A DNA stretch of 64,000 bases from NCBI RefSeq assembly GCF_000633395.1, contig NZ_AYMU01000007.1, positions 186,001-250,000 on the forward strand. The letters run 5' to 3'. The stretch is from Pseudomonas sp. PH1b. GTDB lineage: Bacteria > Pseudomonadota > Gammaproteobacteria > Pseudomonadales > Pseudomonadaceae. Numbering within the stretch: position 1 is the first letter of the stretch; every line of letters starts with the position of its first letter. The translations under genes were made by a program, and so were the position numbers. Shown in pieces: positions 61,990 through 64,000 of this stretch. Below the pieces are notes generated by a model that saw only the letters and a program-made list of their open reading frames with translations, had not been told where the DNA came from and ran no database searches.

Positions 61990-64000
<2,011 letters not shown>

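Overview
The window is a stretch of conserved chromosome from a GC-rich gamma-proteobacterium, almost certainly a fluorescent Pseudomonas (P. fluorescens / P. protegens / P. chlororaphis type). The reasons are the gene order rraA-cmaX-crfX-cmpX-sigX-oprF-cobA-nasC-nirD-nirB-kinase-nasA-nasT-nasS, the GntR-smc-zipA-ligA block, the prpBC-acnD-prpF-prpD cluster, and Pseudomonas-type REP elements (core TGTAGGAGCGAGCTTGCTCG). I see no rRNA, tRNA, CRISPR array, prophage, plasmid origin or insertion sequence. The assignment to genus rests on recalled gene order and protein families, not on a database search.

Layout. 1-598: 5' part of pabB (minus). 738-3798: minus-strand trio of an ATP-grasp ligase-like protein, a 7TM inactive-transglutaminase protein and a retropepsin-like periplasmic protease. 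4069-12705: propionate (2-methylcitrate cycle) operon with its GntR regulator. 12816-15314: divergent EamA transporter and MocR-type regulator. 15475-18843: divergent ppsR and ppsA. 18946-24604: hydrolase, rraA, then the cell-envelope stress cluster cmaX-crfX-cmpX-sigX-oprF. 24682-36397: minus-strand nitrate assimilation regulon (nirB-nirD-nasC-cobA; nasA-phosphatase/kinase; nasS-nasT). 36628-45461: pyrD, rmf, rlmKL, a CHASE-PAS-GGDEF protein, dacB and yggL. 45645-56247: BenE-family transporter, GntR and LysR regulators, a Tsx-like porin, guaD and xdhABC (purine breakdown). 56628-64000: GntR, smc, zipA and the 5' part of ligA.

The most informative non-coding structure is in the nitrate region. 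Each of its three transcription units (nirB, nasA, nasST) has, in the same order, a sigma-54 -24/-12 promoter, a pair of hairpins whose six-base loops carry A at position 1 and G at position 4 (the ANTAR-protein target), and a strong intrinsic terminator whose 5' arm overlaps the second hairpin. This reads as antitermination by NasT, including of nasST itself. In the nasA unit, five tandem 12-bp repeats and a REPIN lie directly upstream of the promoter. The nasA transcript also carries a fused PP2C phosphatase/Ser-Thr kinase of unknown target. Other points of interest are a palindromic GntR operator in front of the prp regulator, a pair of TGAC-N6-GTCA sites between xdhA and its divergent GntR gene, a REP element that supplies a stop codon, and an unexplained plus-strand terminator upstream of yggL.
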